The position numbers were made by a program, and so were the translations under genes. DNA of 38,980 nucleotides from the NCBI GenBank assembly GCA_029550925.1, contig JAKPGL010000143.1, forward strand, positions 1-38,980, read 5' to 3'. Under the pieces are notes generated by a model. It was not told where the DNA came from. It saw only the letters and a list, made by a program, of their open reading frames with translations, and searched no databases. This DNA is from Planctomycetota bacterium (GTDB taxonomy: Bacteria; Planctomycetota; Planctomycetia; Pirellulales; Thermoguttaceae). Numbering within the stretch: position 1 is the stretch's first letter; each line of letters starts with the position of its first letter. Shown here piece by piece: positions 1 to 8,985 of the stretch.

Positions 1-1041
1 GGAGGAGGCCACCCCGTGTTTTTGGCACCACTGTTGCAAGGCGCCGAAATAGCGGTCGGCTACCAGGTCGGCCACGGCGGCCCAGAATTGACGCCGGATG
101 CGGCGGTCGTCCGGCTGGTCGCCTTCAAAGAGGCTCTTGAGATGCGGTTTCAGTTCTTGGCCCCATCGTTGCCGATAGACCTGTTCCAGATCGTCGCACC
201 AAGGGATGGTGGGCAGTTTTGGGGTATTGGGGTCCGGCTTATCCTGGACGGGCACTTTACTGCCGGCGGGTTCAGGAATCGAGCCTAAATCGACCGCCAT
301 CAGCGACGGTTCATCGGTGAAAAAGGCTACGATCGTTTTGCCGAAATGCTCCTTCAGCCGGGCGTAATAGGCCTCATGGGTAAGCTGGATAAACCTGGCC
401 GTGACCCGCCCCTCCAACAGATTCGGATACCGGCGCACTGCATGATAATTGTTGGCGGCGTGGGTATGCTCAAACGCCCGACGCAAAAAGAACTCGGGAC
501 TCTTGGCCGGGTCTCGGGCCAAGACGAGGGCCTCTAGGTCGGGATGGTCTTTGAGGACCAATCCGCCTGCCGCTGCGCTGGGATAGCCTCTTTCGTCGTA
601 AATCCATACAGGCATCCCGAGCTGGGCGCAGAGTTCCACCGCCTGGACCAAGGTCTTCCAGTGGGTTTCGGACTCCAGATAGTCTTGGAAACTGACATTA
701 CAGACCAGGCCGCCCCGGCCCCGCCGGAGATAATAGGCCAGCCCTTCGTCGATCTGCGGCTGCTGGGCGGGCTGCTGGAGGATTTGGGCTATGGAATCAG
801 TCCCTACCATCTGGGGACTTAGGCTGTGCACAATCTGCAAAGGCCGATCCGCTAGGCGCGGCTGTTCCCAAGCGGGCTTCCACTCAGTCGGCATTTGCGC
901 GGGGCACTGATGCATGAGGGGTTCGGACAGCAAGCCGAAGACCCAGCAAAACCAGATCACCGCCGCCCTCCCACACCGGAACACCCAATCGCTTGGGATC
1001 GCCGTTACCGCATGGCCGTCCTTTCTGCTTCCCGGCTTCAT
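1..1041 (-). CDS. Secreted glycoside-hydrolase-like protein (GH106/rhamnosidase-like), N-terminal part
   Basis: The minus-strand frame is open from an ATG at 1041 to the window edge: 347 codons, no stop, C-terminus outside the window. A GGAG ribosome-binding site sits about 7 nt upstream. The N-terminus has a basic stretch and then a hydrophobic run (AAVIWFCWVFGLL, about residues 26-38), so export or membrane anchoring is likely. Two stretches suggest a TIM-barrel glycosidase: VWIYDERGYPSAAAGG, close to a motif I associate with GH106-like alpha-L-rhamnosidase relatives, and AFFTDEPSL further on, whose acidic residues could be catalytic. The substrate cannot be read from this fragment. It lies downstream of the oxidoreductase gene but behind a terminator, so it probably has its own transcript. 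The assignment to a glycosidase fold is moderate; the exact family is a guess. Confidence 0.6.
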   Translation of the reverse strand, partial: MKPGSRKDGHAVTAIPSDWVFRCGRAAVIWFCWVFGLLSEPLMHQCPAQMPTEWKPAWEQPRLADRPLQIVHSLSPQMVGTDSIAQILQQPAQQPQIDEGLAYYLRRGRGGLVCNVSFQDYLESETHWKTLVQAVELCAQLGMPVWIYDERGYPSAAAGGLVLKDHPDLEALVLARDPAKSPEFFLRRAFEHTHAANNYHAVRRYPNLLEGRVTARFIQLTHEAYYARLKEHFGKTIVAFFTDEPSLMAVDLGSIPEPAGSKVPVQDKPDPNTPKLPTIPWCDDLEQVYRQRWGQELKPHLKSLFEGDQPDDRRIRRQFWAAVADLVADRYFGALQQWCQKHGVASS

Positions 1042-1064
1042 AGGAAAACTCCTATTATCCATCG

Positions 1065-1101
1065 AATAAAAAAAGCCGCCCCTCCGCGAGGGACGACTTT
1101 T
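1065..1101 (-). terminator. Rho-independent terminator after the oxidoreductase gene
   Basis: On the minus strand a 10-bp stem (arms 1088-1097 and 1075-1084, two G-U pairs, 3-nt loop) is followed by seven T residues (1074-1068). It lies 58 nt beyond the stop of the Gfo/Idh/MocA gene and just before the ribosome-binding site of the glycosidase-like gene, so it should separate their transcripts. Confidence 0.85.
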
Positions 1102-1154
1102 CCAGTCGCCTTCTTGCCAATAGACATCACGGATATGAAAAATCAAGCGAGGTT

Positions 1155-2339
1155 TTACCGCACTTCGTCGATTTTCACTGGGCGGCGTTCGGCGGCCGAA
1201 ATCAGGGCCGCTTCCAGCACCCGTTGGGTCTGGTAGGCGTCTTCGAAGTCGGGGATCGGCACCGTCGGCTCCTGGCCGGCGATCACCCGCAGGATGTCGT
1301 AAGCCTCGTTGGTAAAGCCGTGTTCGTAGCCGATGATGTGGGCGTCCGGCCACCAATTAGCCACGTAGGGATGGTCTGGGCCATGGGTGCACATGATCGT
1401 CGTCCAACCCTGAACGGCTCGCGGCAGGGTGGCGTCATAGTACTGGAGTTCGTTCATTCGTTCGAAGTCGAACTTCAGCGCCCCTTTCGTGCCGTTGATT
1501 TCGAACTGGTTGCGGTTTTGGTTGCCGGTGGCCTGTCGGGCCGCCTCGAAGCTGGCCACCGCGCCGCCGGAAAAACGGGCCAAAAACAGCACCGTGTCAT
1601 CGACGGTAACATCGCCCATCTGCTCGCCGCCTTTGCCGGCGCCGAGCGTTTCGCCGGCGGGGCCGGTAGGGATTTTACGTTTTTTGATGAAGGTCTCGGC
1701 AATGGCGCCGACCACTTCGGTGATTTCCTGTCCGGTAACGAATCGGGTCATGTCAACGATATGGGCGTTCAGGTCGCCGTGGGCGCCGGAGCCGGCCAAA
1801 CTTTTATCAAATCGCCAGAGCAGCGGCACGGCTTCGCTGGCCCAATCCTGGAGATAGACGGCCCGGACGTGGCGGATTTCGCCTATCTTGCCTTGTTTTA
1901 CCAGTTGATGGGCCAGGGCCACCGCCGGGCATCGTCGATAGTTGAACCAGACAAAGGATTTGCCTTTGGCCTTTCGAGCGGCCTCGGCCATGGCGCGGGC
2001 GTCGGCCAGTGCGCCGGCCAAGGGCTTTTCACAAGCCACGTGTTTGCCCGCCTCCAGGGCGGCGATGGCCACCGGAGCGTGCATGTAATTGGGCGTAACC
2101 ACATCGACTAAACCGATCTCCGGCGAGCGGACCAGCGCCTGCCAGTCCCGACTGGCATGTTGCCAACCCCAATTTTGGGCAAACTCTTCCGGCGTGGGTT
2201 TTTCTTCTGGCATTCCGAAGACGGTGTGCATGACAGCCCGGATCGGCGGTTTGAAGAACTTATTGACTTGTCCCCAAGCGTTTGAGTGCGACCGCCCCAT
2301 AAACCCCTGACCAATCAGTGCGACATTGATGCTTTGCAT
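1155..2339 (-). CDS. Gfo/Idh/MocA family NAD(P)-dependent oxidoreductase
   Basis: A 394-aa protein, the usual size for this sugar or polyol dehydrogenase family. The N-terminal Rossmann fold begins with VALIGQGFMG (GxGxxG at residues 10-15), the EKP motif with the conserved lysine is at residues 104-106, and GDLNAHIVDMTRF near residues 188-200 matches the family's catalytic Asp/His region. The enzyme probably oxidises or reduces a sugar-type substrate in the cytoplasm; which one is unknown. I chose the ATG at 2339 because GGAGGAGAA lies 5 nt upstream; an in-frame ATG at 2357 has no such site. Planctomycetes carry many paralogues. The neighbouring glycosidase-like gene fits a carbohydrate role, but a terminator separates them. 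Confidence 0.9.
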   Translation of the reverse strand: MQSINVALIGQGFMGRSHSNAWGQVNKFFKPPIRAVMHTVFGMPEEKPTPEEFAQNWGWQHASRDWQALVRSPEIGLVDVVTPNYMHAPVAIAALEAGKHVACEKPLAGALADARAMAEAARKAKGKSFVWFNYRRCPAVALAHQLVKQGKIGEIRHVRAVYLQDWASEAVPLLWRFDKSLAGSGAHGDLNAHIVDMTRFVTGQEITEVVGAIAETFIKKRKIPTGPAGETLGAGKGGEQMGDVTVDDTVLFLARFSGGAVASFEAARQATGNQNRNQFEINGTKGALKFDFERMNELQYYDATLPRAVQGWTTIMCTHGPDHPYVANWWPDAHIIGYEHGFTNEAYDILRVIAGQEPTVPIPDFEDAYQTQRVLEAALISAAERRPVKIDEVR

Positions 2340-2439
2340 GAGAACTTCTCCTCCCAAAACGAACCCGCTTTAACAGTCCATCACACGCCAGAGCGCAGCC
2401 CCGTAGGCCCTTCTCGGCCCATCCATATCTTGAAGCCCG

Positions 2440-2467
2440 GTTATACCCAATCTACCGCCGTTTGCAA
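2440..2467 (-). promoter_or_regulatory. Candidate sigma-70 promoter for the oxidoreductase gene
   Basis: On the minus strand TTGCAA (2467-2462), a 16-nt spacer and TATAAC (2445-2440) resemble -35 and -10 elements. The implied leader is about 95 nt. This is a match to consensus only, in a planctomycete whose promoter preferences I cannot test here. Confidence 0.4.
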
Positions 2468-2649
2468 GCGGGGCCGGGCGGTTGGGGGGGAAATCCAACG
2501 GGCGGAGGAGTGCCGCGGGGGAATCTCCCTGAGTCGGCCAGAATGCATCGGTTCCGGTTCGGAATCTGCGATCTTCGGGAGTACTCCGCTGGGGGCGGCA
2601 GAAAACAGAAAGCAGCAGAAAACAGAGATTTGGGGCAGGAAGTAAAGAA

Positions 2650-2678
2650 TTGACCTCTCTTCTAAGCGGAATTAAACT
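2650..2678 (+). promoter_or_regulatory. Candidate sigma-70 promoter for the kinase gene
   Basis: TTGACC (2650-2655), a 17-nt spacer and TAAACT (2673-2678) form a reasonable -35/-10 pair about 240 nt upstream of the kinase start. The leader between them holds two small inverted repeats: TGCAAAAA/TTTTTGCA (2811-2829) and GGGGA/TCCCC (2838-2851). The rest of the 2340-2918 intergenic region shows no gene I would accept. Confidence 0.4.
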
Positions 2679-2918
2679 AAAAGGTTAGAGCGATTTCAGG
2701 CAGTTCCCCTTTTTTGGGGGGGCTGAGGTGGGATGGCTTTTCCTATTCCTATAGGGCGTTCGCCGGGGTTGGGACGCTTGTCGAAAGATACGAGTCCTCC
2801 TTGCGGGGGGTGCAAAAACATTTTTTGCAATAATATCGGGGATATTTCCCCAGCATTGCCGCCGGTGGACGAGATTCGTGTGAAGCGAGAATAACTTTTC
2901 TTTTGCGGAGAAGAACGG

Positions 2919-4496
2919 GTGCCATCTTCCACGTTGGGCCAGCCGACAACGCCGTCCGAACGGCCTTCGGGAGAAATTCCTATTGCCGGCGGATCGTCCC
3001 GGGTGGAGTCGCCCGGTCGGCTGGAAGAGCAGCCTACGGTCATTTCCCAAACTCCTCCGCTGACGCCGGCAGAATTGGGGGGACGGAGCGATCGTCTGCA
3101 ACCAGGGACTCGGCTGGAACATTTTGAGATATTGGAGTTGATCGGCGGCGGCGGTATGGCGCAGGTGTATCGCGCCCGAGACACCCGGTTGGATCGGATC
3201 GTGGCCGTCAAAGTCCTCACCGCAGAACACGCCGCGGAACCAGAAACCCGGCAACGTTTTCAAAACGAGGCCAAATCCGCCGCGCAGTTGGATCACGAAA
3301 ATATCGCCCGGGTCTATTATGTGGGGGAGGATCAGGGATCGCCGTTCATTGTGTATGAATACATCCAAGGGACCAATCTGCGGGCGATGGTCGAACGGCG
3401 GGGACCGTTGCCCTTGGCCGAGGCCGTTCATTATGCCCTCCAAGTGGCCGAGGCCCTGGTACACGCCTCCAGCCGAAACATCGTCCATCGAGACATCAAA
3501 CCTTCCAATATCCTGATCACACCGGAAGGCCGGGCCAAACTGATCGACCTTGGCCTGGCCCGCATCCATAAACCGTTGGCCGAAGGACATGATCTGACCG
3601 CCAGCGGCGTTACCCTGGGGACCTTCGATTACATTGCGCCGGAACAGGCCCGGGACCCACGAACCGCCGATGTTCGGAGCGATGTGTATTCGTTGGGCTG
3701 CGCCCTTTTCTTTATGCTGGTCGGTCGGCCGCCATTTCCCGAAGGCACGGTGCTTCAAAAACTCCTGCAACACCAGACCGAGGACCCGCCGGACCCTCGG
3801 ATATGGCGGCCTGAATTGCCCGAAGCGCTGATCCGCATCTTGCGCACCATGTTGGCCAAGAACCCAGCAGACCGCTATCAAGAGGCGGAAGACCTGGTGG
3901 CGGACCTGTTGGTGTTGGCCGATCTGCTGGGACTGCCGGCGACAGGGCGGGCCCGAACCGTCTGGATTACCCCTCGGCATTCGCGACTTTCGTATTTAGA
4001 ACGGCATCTGCCTTGGCTGGTTCCCTTGGCTGCCTTGCTGGCCGGGGTGTTGGTCTTGGATTGGCTTTGGTCGTCGGGTTCTCAGCCGGAGGGCTTGCCT
4101 CCCCCATCGGTTCAAGGGCCGTCTTCCTTGGGGAATCCGCAGAATCCTCCTGTGCCCTCTTCTAATCTCCCTCCGATGGGGACGCCTTTCCAAGGAACTC
4201 CCCCGATCCCTTCCTCTATCGAGGGGCTTGGTCCCGAAGGAAAAGCTCCGAGTATGCCTTTCCCGGAAAAAGTTCCTTCTTCTGGGTCTTCTGGGGAGAT
4301 GGGCAATATCACTCCTTCAGGGGTACCGAATTCCTTAAATGGTGGGGCTTCTTCTGAAAAATCTCCCGCCGGAAAGGGAGGGACTTTTCCGCCCCAGACT
4401 GGGGATGCCATTTCTCCGGAGAGGTTCCAAGGCGGAATTTCTGGCGCAGAATCCTTTGGAGGGGAAATCCGGGGCGAAAAAATCCCCCCTGAATAG
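2919..4496 (+). CDS. Membrane-anchored Ser/Thr protein kinase, PknB type
   Basis: A 525-aa protein starting at GTG, with GGAG about 8 nt upstream. A 66-residue low-complexity leader precedes the kinase domain (about residues 69-335). Visible motifs are the glycine loop IGGGGMAQV (75-83, with Ala where GxGxxG usually has its last Gly), the ATP-anchoring Lys98, Glu117, catalytic HRDIKPSN (Asp192, Asn197), metal-binding DLG at 210-212 and APEQ at 240-243. All residues needed for phosphotransfer are present. One transmembrane helix follows (about 366-384), then some 140 residues rich in Pro, Ser and Gly with no recognisable sensor domain. The kinase domain should face the cytoplasm and the tail outward. 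Next to groEL1, but a weak terminator and a separate promoter lie between them. The target is unknown. Confidence 0.93.
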   Translation: MPSSTLGQPTTPSERPSGEIPIAGGSSRVESPGRLEEQPTVISQTPPLTPAELGGRSDRLQPGTRLEHFEILELIGGGGMAQVYRARDTRLDRIVAVKVLTAEHAAEPETRQRFQNEAKSAAQLDHENIARVYYVGEDQGSPFIVYEYIQGTNLRAMVERRGPLPLAEAVHYALQVAEALVHASSRNIVHRDIKPSNILITPEGRAKLIDLGLARIHKPLAEGHDLTASGVTLGTFDYIAPEQARDPRTADVRSDVYSLGCALFFMLVGRPPFPEGTVLQKLLQHQTEDPPDPRIWRPELPEALIRILRTMLAKNPADRYQEAEDLVADLLVLADLLGLPATGRARTVWITPRHSRLSYLERHLPWLVPLAALLAGVLVLDWLWSSGSQPEGLPPPSVQGPSSLGNPQNPPVPSSNLPPMGTPFQGTPPIPSSIEGLGPEGKAPSMPFPEKVPSSGSSGEMGNITPSGVPNSLNGGASSEKSPAGKGGTFPPQTGDAISPERFQGGISGAESFGGEIRGEKIPPE

Positions 4497-4510
4497 GGGC
4501 CTTCTTTTTC
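4484..4510 (+). terminator. Weak terminator overlapping the kinase stop codon
   Basis: CCCCT (4486-4490), loop GAAT and AGGGG (4495-4499) form a short stem that includes the TAG stop, followed by CCTTCTTTTT. The 5-bp stem is short, but the position between the kinase and the groEL1 promoter suits a terminator. Confidence 0.4.
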
Positions 4511-4636
4511 CTGGGATGTTCTGCCAGGCGAAACAGAATCCTGCCAAAGTGGCATGTTCGGGGTGTCCTTCCCAGGTTCAGCCAAACGGCGTCTGTATAA
4601 CTTCTTACTGGGAAATAGGTTAAGAAGAGGTTCTTT

Positions 4637-4653
4637 TTGGCACAAGGCTTGCT
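4637..4653 (+). promoter_or_regulatory. Sigma-54 (-24/-12) promoter upstream of groEL1
   Basis: The sequence TTGGCAC, five bases, TTGCT matches the RpoN consensus, with GG at 4639-4640 and GC at 4651-4652, exactly 10 bases apart. A start near 4664 would give a leader of about 150 nt. Farther upstream CTGCCA occurs at 4521 and 4541, the second within TGCCA-AAG-TGGCA (4542-4554). These lie about 85-120 bases before the -24 element, where an enhancer-binding protein could sit. No CIRCE (TTAGCACTC/GAGTGCTAA) is visible. The rest of 4497-4812 holds no gene. Confidence 0.6.
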
Positions 4654-4812
4654 TTATAGAGGGACAGTTTATTTTCGTCTGCCAATTGCGCAGGGAGGGT
4701 GGGGAAATATGTGGGAGTCGAGTGGGTAGGCACATTTTTCCCTCCGTAAGGGGCCAAACCGGTCGGCCTTCCCAGACTTGGGCATTCTGTTTGCAGACAG
4801 GAGGAAACCGCA

Positions 4813-6465
4813 GTGGCAAAACAACTGATCTTCGAGGATGAGGCCAGACTGTCTCTGGCTTCTGGCGTTACCAAGTTGGCCCGGGCTGTTCGATCTACCT
4901 TGGGACCCCGGGGCCGAAATGCTGTATTGGATAAAGGGTGGGGGTCGCCCAAAATCACCAAAGACGGTGTTACCGTGGCCGAGGACATCGACCTGGATAA
5001 CCCCTACGAAAACCTAGGGGCACAATTGGTCAAAGAGGCGGCCACCAAAACCAACGAACTCGCCGGCGACGGAACGACCACCGCCACCGTATTGGCCGAG
5101 GCCATCTTCAAAGAAGGTCTCCGAATGATTGCGGCGGGCGCCGACCCGATGGCCTTGGCCCGCGGCATCCACAAAGCGACCGATGCTGTGGTCAAAGAGA
5201 TTCAGAAACTCTCCAAGTCGGTCGATCCGAAAAGCAAAAAGGAAATTCAGCAGATTGCCACCATTGCCGGCAACAACGATCCGTCGATCGGCGGCGTGCT
5301 GGCCGAGGCGTTCATGAAGGTCGGCAAAGACGGCGTGATCACCATCGAAGAAGGCAAACAGAGCGAAACCTATGTGGAAGTGGTCGAGGGGATGCAGTTC
5401 GACCGAGGTTTCCTCTCGCCCCATTTTGTTACCGACGTGGAAAATCAAAAGGTGGAGTTAGAGGATTGCCTCATCCTGGTCCACGAGGAGAAAATCTCCA
5501 GCGCCAAGAATCTGATCCCCTTGCTCGAGGCGGTCAGCAAGGCCAATAAACCGCTGTTGATCATCGCCGAGGAGGTGGAAGGCGAAGCGCTGGCCACCTT
5601 GGTGGTCAATAAACTGCGAGGGATTCTCCGTTGCTGCGCCGTGAAGGCGCCCGGCTACGGCGATCGGCGTAAAGCCATGCTGGGCGACATCGCCATCTTG
5701 ACCGGCGGGCAGCCGATCTTCAAAGACCTGGGCATCCAACTGGATTCGGTAAAACTGAAAGACCTGGGAACCGCCAAAAAGGTGATCGTCGATTCGGAGA
5801 ATACGACGATCGTCGGCGGCGGCGGCGACAAGAAGGCCATCGAAGGCCGGATCGAGCAAATCCGCCGAGAGATCGAGACGACCACCAGCGATTATGATCG
5901 GGAGAAGTTGCAGGAGCGGTTGGCCAAGTTGGCCGGCGGCGTAGCCCAGATCAATGTGGGGGCGACCACGGAAACGGAAATGAAGGAGCGGAAGACGCTG
6001 CTGGAGGACGCCCGCGCCGCCACGCAGGCTGCTTTGGAAGAGGGCATTGTGCCGGGCGGCGGGGTGGCCCTGTTGCGGGCCGCCAAGGCCCTTGAAAAAT
6101 TCCAGTTGGATGGCGACGAAGGGTTGGGCGCTAAGTGTGTGCTCAACGTCTTGGACGCTCCCCTGCGGGCGATCGCCCAAAACGCCGGGCTGGACGGCGC
6201 GGTGGTCGTCAATCGCGTTCGGCAGATGAAAAACAAGACCGAAGGGTTCGACGCCGAGCGGCAGGTCTATTGCGACCTGGTGGACGCCGGGATCATTGAC
6301 CCGACGAAAGTGGTTCGCACGGCGCTGCAGAACGCCGCTAGTGTGGCTTCCTTGTTGCTGACGACCTCGGCCTTGGTAACGGAAATTCCTAAGAAGGAGG
6401 AGAAGAAAGGCGGCCGGGGCGGCCCAGGCATGGAGGATATGGGCGGCGACATGGATGAATTCTAA
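4813..6465 (+). CDS. groEL: GroEL-type chaperonin, first copy
   Basis: A 550-aa group I chaperonin, a normal length. GTG start with AGGAGG 7-8 nt upstream. The nucleotide motif GDGTTTATV begins at residue 85, and the equatorial signature [13 protein letters not shown] is intact, so ATP-driven folding in the cytoplasm is expected. The N-terminal region departs from the canonical sequence: [20 protein letters not shown] replaces the usual KSFG...AKEIEL type seen in the second copy. The C-terminus ends in a Gly/Met-rich tail ([15 protein letters not shown]), the type found in housekeeping GroELs. groES follows 82 nt later. A sigma-54-like promoter precedes the gene. The two groEL products appear to be diverged paralogues rather than a recent duplication. 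Confidence 0.97.
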   Translation: MAKQLIFEDEARLSLASGVTKLARAVRSTLGPRGRNAVLDKGWGSPKITKDGVTVAEDIDLDNPYENLGAQLVKEAATKTNELAGDGTTTATVLAEAIFKEGLRMIAAGADPMALARGIHKATDAVVKEIQKLSKSVDPKSKKEIQQIATIAGNNDPSIGGVLAEAFMKVGKDGVITIEEGKQSETYVEVVEGMQFDRGFLSPHFVTDVENQKVELEDCLILVHEEKISSAKNLIPLLEAVSKANKPLLIIAEEVEGEALATLVVNKLRGILRCCAVKAPGYGDRRKAMLGDIAILTGGQPIFKDLGIQLDSVKLKDLGTAKKVIVDSENTTIVGGGGDKKAIEGRIEQIRREIETTTSDYDREKLQERLAKLAGGVAQINVGATTETEMKERKTLLEDARAATQAALEEGIVPGGGVALLRAAKALEKFQLDGDEGLGAKCVLNVLDAPLRAIAQNAGLDGAVVVNRVRQMKNKTEGFDAERQVYCDLVDAGIIDPTKVVRTALQNAASVASLLLTTSALVTEIPKKEEKKGGRGGPGMEDMGGDMDEF

Positions 6466-6547
6466 TCCATCGGAACAGAATCGACTTTCGGAAACGAGGA
6501 GTTTAGGGAATATACATTTTTCCATTCTTTGATTGAGGGATAGAGCG

Positions 6548-6850
6548 ATGGCCAAGAGCATGAGTCTTCGACCTTTAGATGATCGTGTGGTTGTCGAACC
6601 GAAGGAAGCCGAAGAAGTTACCGCCGGCGGCATTGTGTTGCCGGACACCGCCAAGGAAAAGCCGCAACGGGGCGTGGTCATTGCCGTAGGCCCCGGTCGG
6701 CTCCTGGAAGGCGGTAAACGGGCCGAAATGGCGGTGGCCGTCGGCGATGAGGTGATCTTCGGCAAATACGCCGGCACGGACATTGAAGTGGACGGCCGAG
6801 AACTGAAAATCTTGCGCGAAAGCGACATCCTGGCCAAGATCGTCCAATAA
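6548..6850 (+). CDS. groES: GroES co-chaperonin
   Basis: A 100-aa protein of standard GroES length. It caps the GroEL ring during the folding cycle. The [12 protein letters not shown] opening and the mobile-loop region [16 protein letters not shown] are clear, and it ends in the family-typical block around [18 protein letters not shown] chose ATG 6548 (GAGG about 9 nt upstream) over an in-frame TTG at 6533. The order groEL-groES-groEL is unusual, since most bacteria have groES first. One GroES would have to serve both ring proteins here unless another copy exists elsewhere. Confidence 0.96.
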   Translation: MAKSMSLRPLDDRVVVEPKEAEEVTAGGIVLPDTAKEKPQRGVVIAVGPGRLLEGGKRAEMAVAVGDEVIFGKYAGTDIEVDGRELKILRESDILAKIVQ

Positions 6851-7001
6851 CCGACGATGGAAGGTCGGGGTCGGCGGTGGAAGAGGCGCTTGTTGGGTTT
6901 GTCTGCCGGTCCGGACGCCGTTTGGCGGGGCTGGCGCAGAGGAAAAGAAAACGAGTATCCAGGTAGTTTGGTGATTTCCTTATTCAGGAAGGGACGCGAC
7001 C

Positions 7002-8618
7002 GTGCCCAAGCAACTACTCTTTGAAGATCACGCCCGGCAGCGGTTACTCCGGGGAGTGGAAAAACTGGCCGATGCAGTGGCCGTTACCCTGGGACCTACC
7101 GGGCGAAACGTCATCTTGGACAAATCGTTCGGCGGCCCCACGGTTACCAAAGACGGCGTAACCGTGGCCAAGGAAATCGAACTGGAAGATCGGTTCGAGA
7201 ACATGGGCGCCAAGCTGGTCAACGAGGTCGCCTCGAAGACCAGCGACATTGCTGGCGACGGCACCACGACGGCCACCATCCTGGCCCGCGCCATCTACAA
7301 GGAAGGCCTTCGGCAGGTAACCGCCGGGTCCAATCCGACGGCCATCCGCCGCGGGATCGACAAGGCCGTCCAGGCTGCGGTCGAACACTTGCAGTCGATG
7401 GCGAAAAAAGTAACCAGCAAAGAAGAAATCGCCCAAGTCGGCGCCATTAGCGCCAATAACGATGTGGAGATCGGCAAGCTGCTGGCCGACGCGATGGAGG
7501 CCGTGGGCAACGACGGCGTCATTACCGTCGAAGAAGGTAAAACCGCCGAAACCACCTACGAGCGCGTCGAAGGAATGCAGTTCGACAAAGGGTATCTGTC
7601 GCCCTACTTCATCAACCGGGCGGAAACGATGGACTGCTACCTGGAAGACCCTCTTATCCTCCTCCATGAAAAGAAGATCAGCAGCCTTCGGGAGCTGATC
7701 CCCATTTTGGAGAAGGTGGTCCAGAGCGGTAAACCTTTGCTCATCATTGCCGAGGACCTCGAAAACGAACCGCTGACGGCCCTGGTGGTCAATAAACTGC
7801 GGGGCGTATTGCCCTGCTGTGCGGTAAAGGCCCCCGGCTTTGGCGATCGGCGGAAGGCCCTGCTGCAAGACATCGCCATCTTGACCGGCGGCACGGTGAT
7901 CAGCGAAGACCTAGGCATTAAGCTGGAAAACCTCACGTTGGAGCAGTTGGGCCGGGCCAAAAAGATCACCGTGGATAAAGATTCCTGCACCATCGTGGAA
8001 GGCGGCGGCAAACCGTCGGAAATCAAAAACCGCATCGAACAACTCAAACACATGATCGAAACCACCGACAGCGACTACGACCGCGAAAAATACCAAGAGC
8101 GGTTGGCGAAACTTTCCGGCGGCGTGGCGGTGGTGAAAGTAGGTGCTCCCACGGAGGCGGAGATGAAGCAGAAGAAGGCCCGGATTGAAGACGCCCTGCA
8201 CGCCACCCGAGCCGCCGCCGAAGAAGGCGTCGTGCCCGGCGGCGGAGTCGCCTTGCTCCGGTGCCTCGAAGCGGTCGAGGCGGTTCGCGCGTCGGCCCGC
8301 GGCGACGAAAAGATCGGCGTCGATATCGTTCGCGAGGCCCTCAAGGCCCCGCTCAAGCAGATTGCAGAAAATTGCGGTCTGGACGGCGCCGTGGTTGTCG
8401 AAGAGGTTCGGGAAAAGGGCGGCAACATCGGCTTCGACGCCAACACCGGCAAATATGTGGATATGTTCAAGGCAGGCATCATCGACCCGGTCAAAGTGGT
8501 GCGGGCGGCGCTGGAAAACGCCGCCAGCATCGCCGCGTTGATGCTCACGACCGAAACCCTGGTTACCGACCTCAAAAAAGAGGACAAAGAAAAGGAAGTG
8601 GAAGGAGCGGTCCGATAA
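7002..8618 (+). CDS. groEL: GroEL-type chaperonin, second copy without Gly/Met tail
   Basis: A 538-aa group I chaperonin starting at GTG, preceded by GGAAGGGA. The N-terminus is canonical ([20 protein letters not shown]), with GDGTTTATI from residue 85 and [13 protein letters not shown] near residue 410. In contrast to the first copy, the C-terminus lacks any GGM repeat and ends in the charged run [14 protein letters not shown]. The GGM tail projects into the folding chamber and influences cycling in E. coli GroEL, so this copy may handle clients differently. The 151-nt gap after groES shows no convincing promoter, so co-transcription is possible. A strong terminator follows the gene. Confidence 0.97.
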   Translation: MPKQLLFEDHARQRLLRGVEKLADAVAVTLGPTGRNVILDKSFGGPTVTKDGVTVAKEIELEDRFENMGAKLVNEVASKTSDIAGDGTTTATILARAIYKEGLRQVTAGSNPTAIRRGIDKAVQAAVEHLQSMAKKVTSKEEIAQVGAISANNDVEIGKLLADAMEAVGNDGVITVEEGKTAETTYERVEGMQFDKGYLSPYFINRAETMDCYLEDPLILLHEKKISSLRELIPILEKVVQSGKPLLIIAEDLENEPLTALVVNKLRGVLPCCAVKAPGFGDRRKALLQDIAILTGGTVISEDLGIKLENLTLEQLGRAKKITVDKDSCTIVEGGGKPSEIKNRIEQLKHMIETTDSDYDREKYQERLAKLSGGVAVVKVGAPTEAEMKQKKARIEDALHATRAAAEEGVVPGGGVALLRCLEAVEAVRASARGDEKIGVDIVREALKAPLKQIAENCGLDGAVVVEEVREKGGNIGFDANTGKYVDMFKAGIIDPVKVVRAALENAASIAALMLTTETLVTDLKKEDKEKEVEGAVR

Positions 8619-8671
8619 CTCCTTGGGGACCAGCTCTCCGTCCAAGAGAAGACAGATCGATGGTAAAACAC

Positions 8672-8712
8672 AAGCGGGCCACCGGCGAGGCAACACGCCG
8701 TGGCCCGCTTTT
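8672..8712 (+). terminator. Rho-independent terminator after groEL2
   Basis: An 11-bp perfect stem (8672-8682 with 8700-8710), extended inside by GGCG/CGCC (8684-8687 with 8696-8699), is followed by TTTT. It lies about 55 nt after the groEL2 stop and ends the chaperonin cluster. Confidence 0.85.
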
Positions 8713-8778
8713 GTGCCTCCGTACGGGACACTCGTGGTTTAAGAAATCCTGCCTCTTGAAACATCGCTCTAGGAAGGG

Positions 8779-8809
8779 ATTGTACAAAGTTTTCAGGGCG
8801 ACGTACAAT
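8779..8809 (+). promoter_or_regulatory. Candidate dnaJ promoter with an inverted repeat over -35 and -10
   Basis: TTGTAC (8780-8785), an 18-nt spacer and TACAAT (8804-8809) could act as -35 and -10. The two boxes are arms of an exact inverted repeat, ATTGTAC and GTACAAT, so the same bases could bind a dimeric regulator. The sequence does not resemble CIRCE. The leader that follows holds a small hairpin, TCCTCT-TCGGT-AGAGGA (8874-8890). Confidence 0.4.
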
Positions 8810-8985
8810 GACGGTTTATGTCGCCCACCAAGCCCCTTTTTCCGGCCCAAAACGCCGAACAAAAGAGAAAACGTCCTCTTCGGTAGAGGAAGAAGGTGCT
8901 ATGGTTAAATAGACGCTGGGCCGAGAGATCGACCCAGAACAAACCCTTCCTTGAGGCCGTGGTAAACCGACCGGCCATGAGGACC

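Noticed and set aside
21-38. A perfect sigma-54-like match (TTGGCAC-N5-TTGCA) on the plus strand.
   Set aside because: It lies inside the glycosidase-like coding sequence, antisense to it, with no downstream plus-strand gene; probably chance codon usage.
1224-2111. A 295-codon plus-strand open frame.
   Set aside because: It is antisense to the Gfo/Idh/MocA gene, whose motifs are unambiguous; GC-rich DNA produces such mirror frames.
2685-3980. A 431-codon minus-strand open frame across the kinase.
   Set aside because: It is antisense to a kinase with all catalytic motifs, and its translation has no recognisable domain.
4497-4812. A CIRCE operator for groEL.
   Set aside because: Neither TTAGCACTC nor GAGTGCTAA, nor close variants, could be found in this gap or in the dnaJ upstream region.
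6890-7001. A GG-N10-GC pattern (TTGGCGGGGCTGGCGC) before groEL2.
   Set aside because: It lacks the GGCAC and TTGC cores expected of a sigma-54 promoter.
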